Shown here piece by piece: positions 40,331-43,859 of a stretch of DNA of 43,859 bases. A program made the position numbers and the translations under genes. The stretch covers positions 1 to 43,859 of the forward strand of contig JAEZEM010000126.1 in assembly GCA_023417745.1 (NCBI GenBank), written 5' to 3'. Every line of letters begins with the position of its first letter. The stretch's first letter is position 1. The DNA comes from Pseudomonadota bacterium. GTDB lineage: Bacteria; Desulfobacterota; Desulfovibrionia; Desulfovibrionales; Desulfovibrionaceae. Below the pieces are notes generated by a model. The model searched no databases. It saw only the letters and a program-made list of their open reading frames with translations, and was not told the DNA's origin.

Positions 40331-42925
40331 CTATTGCGGGCTGTGGTCTGGCGGGTCGAGAGCGGCCAGGGCATAGTCTCCGGCGAGAAAGGCCCGGGCC
40401 AGGCGGCCGGGCATGGCGTCGTCGAGCATCATGGCGTCCAGCAGCCGGCTGAATCCCAAAAACCGGCCCAGCATCACGAGCTTGGCCCGGATCATGTCCC
40501 GTGAACCCTCGGCCAGCACGGCCGTCACCATGTCGCTTTGCCGGGTGGTGAAAAATTCCTCTTCCCGCATGACCGTCTCCACGAACACGGCCCGGCGTTC
40601 GCGCTGGATTTTGGCCGTGCCGCCGCCCTTGAACCGGAAGCGCAGGGAATTTTCCCGGGGATTGGCCCCACATACGGCGTCGATCATGGCGAAATGGTAG
40701 TCCACGCGGGCATTGATATTGAGATAGTCCCGGGCCGCCAGAGCGTAGTTGGGGTTGCCCACCGGCCGCTCGCCGCGCGCGTCCAGGAAGGACCGCGACA
40801 CCAGACCGGTCACGCTGCCCAGCGGCGGAGCCTTGCCCCAGCGAAGATTCGGCGTGGCCATGCCTTCGAGCAAGGCCAAGAGCGGTTCGCACAAAATCGC
40901 TTCCTGGCCGATGACGCCGCCGCTGCCTGGAGCCACGCCGCCGCCCAGGTCGATGATGAGAAAGGACAGGCCCTGGTCGTCGCGTAGCCGGCGCACCAGG
41001 GAGAACGTGTCCTCGGCGATGGCGTCGCCGGCTTCGAACAGGGCGATCACCGCTTTTTCATGGGTGTAGCGCACCATATCGTGGAGGCTGCGGCATTCCA
41101 GGATGGAAAAGGTCGGGCCGTAGGCGTCGGTGAGGTTGAGCGGCAGGAGCAATTCGCGCACGGCCGTGGCCGCGTCGTCGCCGCGGGCCGGGCGGCGCGG
41201 CGGCGGTTTCGGGGCGTCCCGCCAGACAAGGGGATCGGCGGAGCGCACCAGCCCCCGGTCGGCGTCGGCCAGCACCCAGTCGCCGGGTGAAAGCGCCATG
41301 GTGGCCGCGCCAAGGCCGATGATCATGGGGATGCCCAGCTCCCGGGCCACGCTGGCCAGATGATCCAGGGGATTGCCCATGTCGACCAGAAGGGCGGCCG
41401 TTTCCGGCACAAGGGAGGCCGCGTCCACCAGACTCTGGTGCAGGGCCAGCACCACGGGCCTGGGCGCGGCGGCGGCCGCCGCCAGTTCCTGGCGGGAACG
41501 CACCAGGCACAGGCGACCGGCGGCCTTGCCCGGCGAGACGCCGACTCCGCCCGCCAGCAGCACCTGTCCCGGGGCGCGGGCGGCCTCGCCGTTTGGGGGA
41601 GCGGGCGGCAGGGGGCGGGCCAGCTTGGCCGGCCGGGCCTGGAGAATGAACATCCGGCCTTCCTGGTCGATGGCCCATTCGATGTCCTGGGGACAGCCGG
41701 CCAGGGCTTCGATGCGAAGAGCCTGATCGCGAAGGGCGGCGATCTCGCCCGGGGCCAGCAGCGGGACCAGCCGCTGGGCTTCGGGCACGGCCTCCAGGCG
41801 CAGACCGCCGTCCTGGGCCAGGACTTCCCGAACGGTCTTTTCCGCGATCTCGGTCGGCGCGGCCGCGACGTCCTCGGCCTCCCGGACCCGGCTGGGCCGG
41901 CAGACGTCGGCCGCAGCGCGCCCGGACACGGCCAGGGTGCCCAGGCCCGGCACGGCGGTCAGCAGCATGCGGCCGCTCTCCGGGGCCATGGGGTCCACGG
42001 AAAAAAGCACCCCGGCCGTGCGGGCCGCGACCATCTTCTGGACCAGCACGGCCATGTCCACCGACTCCCGGGCCAAGCCCGCCCTGGCCCGATAGGCCAG
42101 GGCCCGCGCCGAAAAGGCGCTGGCCAGGACCCTGACGAAGGCCTGGACGAACGCCTCGTAGGCCCGCACCCCGAGCACGCTGGAATACTGTCCGGCAAAG
42201 GAATGCTCGGTCCCGTCCTCGCTGGAGGCGCTGCTGCGAACCGAAACCGCCAGCGGCCCCCCGTCGGCCAGGAAGTCCCAGGCGGCGCGCAGCCCCCGGG
42301 CCAGTGCCGGACTTGGCGTCGAGGCGAGGATCATGGCCTGGGCGGCTTCGGCCAGGGCGGCGTGGTCGGCGTCCCGGGCGGCGGCCTGGCGCAGGATGGC
42401 CTTGAGGCGGTCTTCCAGCCCGGCCTGACGCAGATATTCCCGGCAGACCCGGCGGGTGAGGCTGACCCCGTCCGGCACGGGCAGTCCGGCCCGCAGCAGC
42501 GTCCCCAGGGGCTGGGCCTTGCCACCGGCCTGCTCGCGCTGGTCCGGGGTGACGTCGGCCAGGGGCAGCCACAGCCGGCGCGGGGTCCGGCCCAGGCGCT
42601 CCAGGGCCGTTTCGAGGCCGGCTTCCAGGGCGGCCAGACGCGGGTAGAGTCCGTCATGGCCGTTGCCGGTCAGGCGGTTGAGGCCGTCGGCCAGTTCGAG
42701 AACGATTTCGCGCAGTTCCCGCACGGTCTGGCCGAGCCGCGCCGGCTCGTTGTCGCCAAGCAGGCGGTCCGCCGCGGCCAAGAGTTCCAGGGCGCGCTCA
42801 TTGTGGGCCAAAAGGACGCGGAAAATATGGTAGCGGGCCTTGATCCAGCCGAGAGCCGCCGCGTTGCGCCGTTCCCGACGCCGCCGCCAGGGCGCGGTCA
42901 GCCGGTCGAGCCATCCCGTGGTCAT
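40331..42925 (-). CDS. PEP-synthase/PPDK-like protein with an extra C-terminal domain
   Basis: The ATG at 42925 overlaps the upstream stop by 4 nt and is preferred to 42952. The 864-aa protein has an N-terminal helical region (about 1-120), a PPDK_N/ATP-grasp domain (about 135-440) with GGKAQPLGTLL, VSVRSSASSEDG and IEWAIDQEGRMFILQARP, then a phosphohistidine swivel domain in which the catalytic His lies in PLDHLASVARELGIPMIIG. The C-terminal PEP/pyruvate barrel of true PEP synthase is absent; instead residues about 600-864 form a domain shared with the adjacent gene (RSLHDMVRYTHEKAV...IDLGGG). It may be a phosphotransfer enzyme acting on a partner substrate, as for rifampin phosphotransferase relatives. 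Confidence 0.75.
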   Translation of the reverse strand: MTTGWLDRLTAPWRRRRERRNAAALGWIKARYHIFRVLLAHNERALELLAAADRLLGDNEPARLGQTVRELREIVLELADGLNRLTGNGHDGLYPRLAALEAGLETALERLGRTPRRLWLPLADVTPDQREQAGGKAQPLGTLLRAGLPVPDGVSLTRRVCREYLRQAGLEDRLKAILRQAAARDADHAALAEAAQAMILASTPSPALARGLRAAWDFLADGGPLAVSVRSSASSEDGTEHSFAGQYSSVLGVRAYEAFVQAFVRVLASAFSARALAYRARAGLARESVDMAVLVQKMVAARTAGVLFSVDPMAPESGRMLLTAVPGLGTLAVSGRAAADVCRPSRVREAEDVAAAPTEIAEKTVREVLAQDGGLRLEAVPEAQRLVPLLAPGEIAALRDQALRIEALAGCPQDIEWAIDQEGRMFILQARPAKLARPLPPAPPNGEAARAPGQVLLAGGVGVSPGKAAGRLCLVRSRQELAAAAAAPRPVVLALHQSLVDAASLVPETAALLVDMGNPLDHLASVARELGIPMIIGLGAATMALSPGDWVLADADRGLVRSADPLVWRDAPKPPPRRPARGDDAATAVRELLLPLNLTDAYGPTFSILECRSLHDMVRYTHEKAVIALFEAGDAIAEDTFSLVRRLRDDQGLSFLIIDLGGGVAPGSGGVIGQEAILCEPLLALLEGMATPNLRWGKAPPLGSVTGLVSRSFLDARGERPVGNPNYALAARDYLNINARVDYHFAMIDAVCGANPRENSLRFRFKGGGTAKIQRERRAVFVETVMREEEFFTTRQSDMVTAVLAEGSRDMIRAKLVMLGRFLGFSRLLDAMMLDDAMPGRLARAFLAGDYALAALDPPDHSPQ

Positions 42926-43857
42926 GGGGCCTCCGGCGCGGTCAGGTCGCACAGTTCCAGAAACCGGCGGACGAACCGGGCCACGTCGTCTTCGCTGGCC
43001 AGCTCCACGTCGAGCTGGCGGGTATAGGCGGCCAGCGCCCCCAGCCGGCGCAGCACGGCCAGGGCCTCGTCGGCTTCCAGCAGCTTGCGCTTGCCGACCA
43101 CCAGATCGCCCTGGCGGGAGGCTCGAAAGCCCAGCCGTTCCAGCACGGCCAGGAGCAGGTCGGCCCGGCGGGCGCGACGGTCGCCGTCGGCAAAGCCGCC
43201 GGCAAAACGGAAATAGATGGCGTTATGTTCCGGCCGGTCCGAAACCACGGCGTCCACCACGCTGAAATGGTAGCCCAGACGCAGGGTGATGTTGGCGTAG
43301 TCGGCGGCGGCCAGGGCCAGATTGGCCCCGGCTGCCCGGGGCGTGGCCTCGATAGCCCGGGAGGTGCGGCCCAGCCCGGCCATGATGTCGCCCAGGCCCA
43401 GGCGGGCCGGCTCCTGACGCCGCGCGTCGGGCCGCAGCAGCCCTTCCAGAAAGGCTTTGAGAGGCAGGCTGGTCACTTCGCCGAGGGCCACCGTGTCGCC
43501 GTGGCCGGCCAGGCCGCCGCCGACGTCCACGATGCCCAGGGCAAACGGCGAATCCTCGCGCAGCCGCCGGGGCGTCCCCAGACCGCCATGTCCTGAAACG
43601 TCGATGGCCAACAGCAATTCCACGGCTTTTTCGTGGGCGAAGTGCAGGATGTCGTGGCAGGTCCGGCAATGGATCGGGTCAAAATCCGCCGCCTCGGGGT
43701 CAACCAGACTCAGCGGCCGGATATGGCGCAACAATCGCCGCAGGATGAGGTATTCCGGCTCCGAGCCCAGGCGCGCGTCCTGCATGGCGGCCTGGCGCAG
43801 CAGGCTTTCGGCCACGCCCCGGTAGACGGCGGTCTGTTCGGCGTCCACCGTGACCAT
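42922..43857 (-). CDS. Homolog of the C-terminal domain of the PEP-synthase-like protein (5' end uncertain)
   Basis: The 311 residues visible begin with an ATG two bases from the window edge, so the true start may lie outside. The protein parallels residues about 590-864 of the following gene: CHDILHFAHEKAVELLLAID against LHDMVRYTHEKAVIALFEAG, GIVDVGGGLAG against LIIDLGGGVAP, SLPLKAFLEGL, LAAADYANITLRLGYHFSVVDA and FRFAGG. The conserved H/C and DxGGG segments suggest a metal or nucleotide site, but I recognise no named family. It overlaps the downstream gene by 4 nt, so the two are coupled and probably form a complex or act on the same substrate. Confidence 0.75.
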   Translation of the reverse strand: MVTVDAEQTAVYRGVAESLLRQAAMQDARLGSEPEYLILRRLLRHIRPLSLVDPEAADFDPIHCRTCHDILHFAHEKAVELLLAIDVSGHGGLGTPRRLREDSPFALGIVDVGGGLAGHGDTVALGEVTSLPLKAFLEGLLRPDARRQEPARLGLGDIMAGLGRTSRAIEATPRAAGANLALAAADYANITLRLGYHFSVVDAVVSDRPEHNAIYFRFAGGFADGDRRARRADLLLAVLERLGFRASRQGDLVVGKRKLLEADEALAVLRRLGALAAYTRQLDVELASEDDVARFVRRFLELCDLTAPEAP

Positions 43858-43859
43858 GG

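Noticed and set aside
39528..40892. 454-codon open frame on the minus strand
   Set aside because: Shadow of the PPP phosphatase and neighbouring DNA; composition is not protein-like.
41360..43027. 555-codon open frame on the plus strand
   Set aside because: Antisense to the PEP-synthase-like gene; Gly/Gln/Arg-rich shadow caused by high GC.
1..43859. CRISPR array or cas genes
   Set aside because: No regularly spaced short repeats and no Cas-like protein were seen.

Overview
The window joins two kinds of DNA. Positions 1 to about 30,990 are AT-rich and carry restriction-modification, signalling ATPase, replication-initiator and recombinase genes, as expected of an integrated genomic island. 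From about 31,050 to the end, GC content rises sharply, codon use is strongly GC3-biased, and the genes look like core or niche metabolism (TetR/FUSC efflux operon, HxlR regulator, phosphatases, PEP-synthase-like enzymes). A MucR/Ros regulator, encoded tRNA CCA ends and the PEP-synthase-like gene pair fit a high-GC sulfate-reducing Desulfovibrionaceae member (Solidesulfovibrio-like). That assignment is inference; the sequence holds no rRNA or other decisive marker.

Layout of the island. (a) 12-6420: a cassette bounded by two 95-bp direct repeats. It holds vsr and a 5-methylcytosine methyltransferase (plus strand), facing a receiver-domain protein and a protein with two GHKL ATPase domains (minus strand, translationally coupled). 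(b) 6.6-11.2 kb: small accessory genes, including a zinc-binding protein, a MucR-type regulator, an XRE regulator divergent from a membrane protein, and a DUF6573-like gene whose ribosome binding site lies in a perfect hairpin. (c) 11.8-21.7 kb: a plasmid-like module with a small HTH protein, an orphan 539-aa protein, a RecA/RepA-like ATPase that has lost the Walker A lysine, a ColE2-type Rep protein with an extra degenerate PrimPol-like N-terminus, a 1.5-kb gene-free stretch with group II intron domain V/VI-like RNA, a second small HTH protein, and two tyrosine recombinases. (d) 22.8-28.7 kb: a two-gene operon encoding a 1503-aa protein (GHKL ATPase, phosphoribosyltransferase-like segment, second degenerate GHKL) and a receiver domain fused to an intact calcineurin-like phosphoesterase. 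This is the best candidate for an undescribed signalling or defence system. (e) 28.9-31.0 kb: two copies of a unit containing the 3' half of a tRNA-Thr(CGT) gene plus its terminator, bracketing a WG-repeat gene broken by an in-frame amber codon. These are the apparent att sites at the right edge of the island.

Right of the island. A TetR repressor is divergent from an efflux operon (FUSC permease, DUF1656 protein, HlyD adaptor), an arrangement like aaeXAB. A Tat-exported alpha/beta hydrolase is divergent from an HxlR regulator. Next come a metallophosphoesterase, a PPP-family phosphatase and, on the minus strand, two overlapping genes that share a C-terminal domain. The first of these runs to or past the window edge.

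How parts may work together. The island repeats one design: a large GHKL ATPase encoded next to a receiver-domain protein with a non-DNA-binding output. In one case it neighbours a DNA methyltransferase and Vsr; in the other the output is a phosphoesterase. By analogy with two-component-like phage defence (Detocs), I infer that each ATPase senses a signal and phosphorylates its receiver partner, which then activates or releases an effector. The sequence alone does not prove this.
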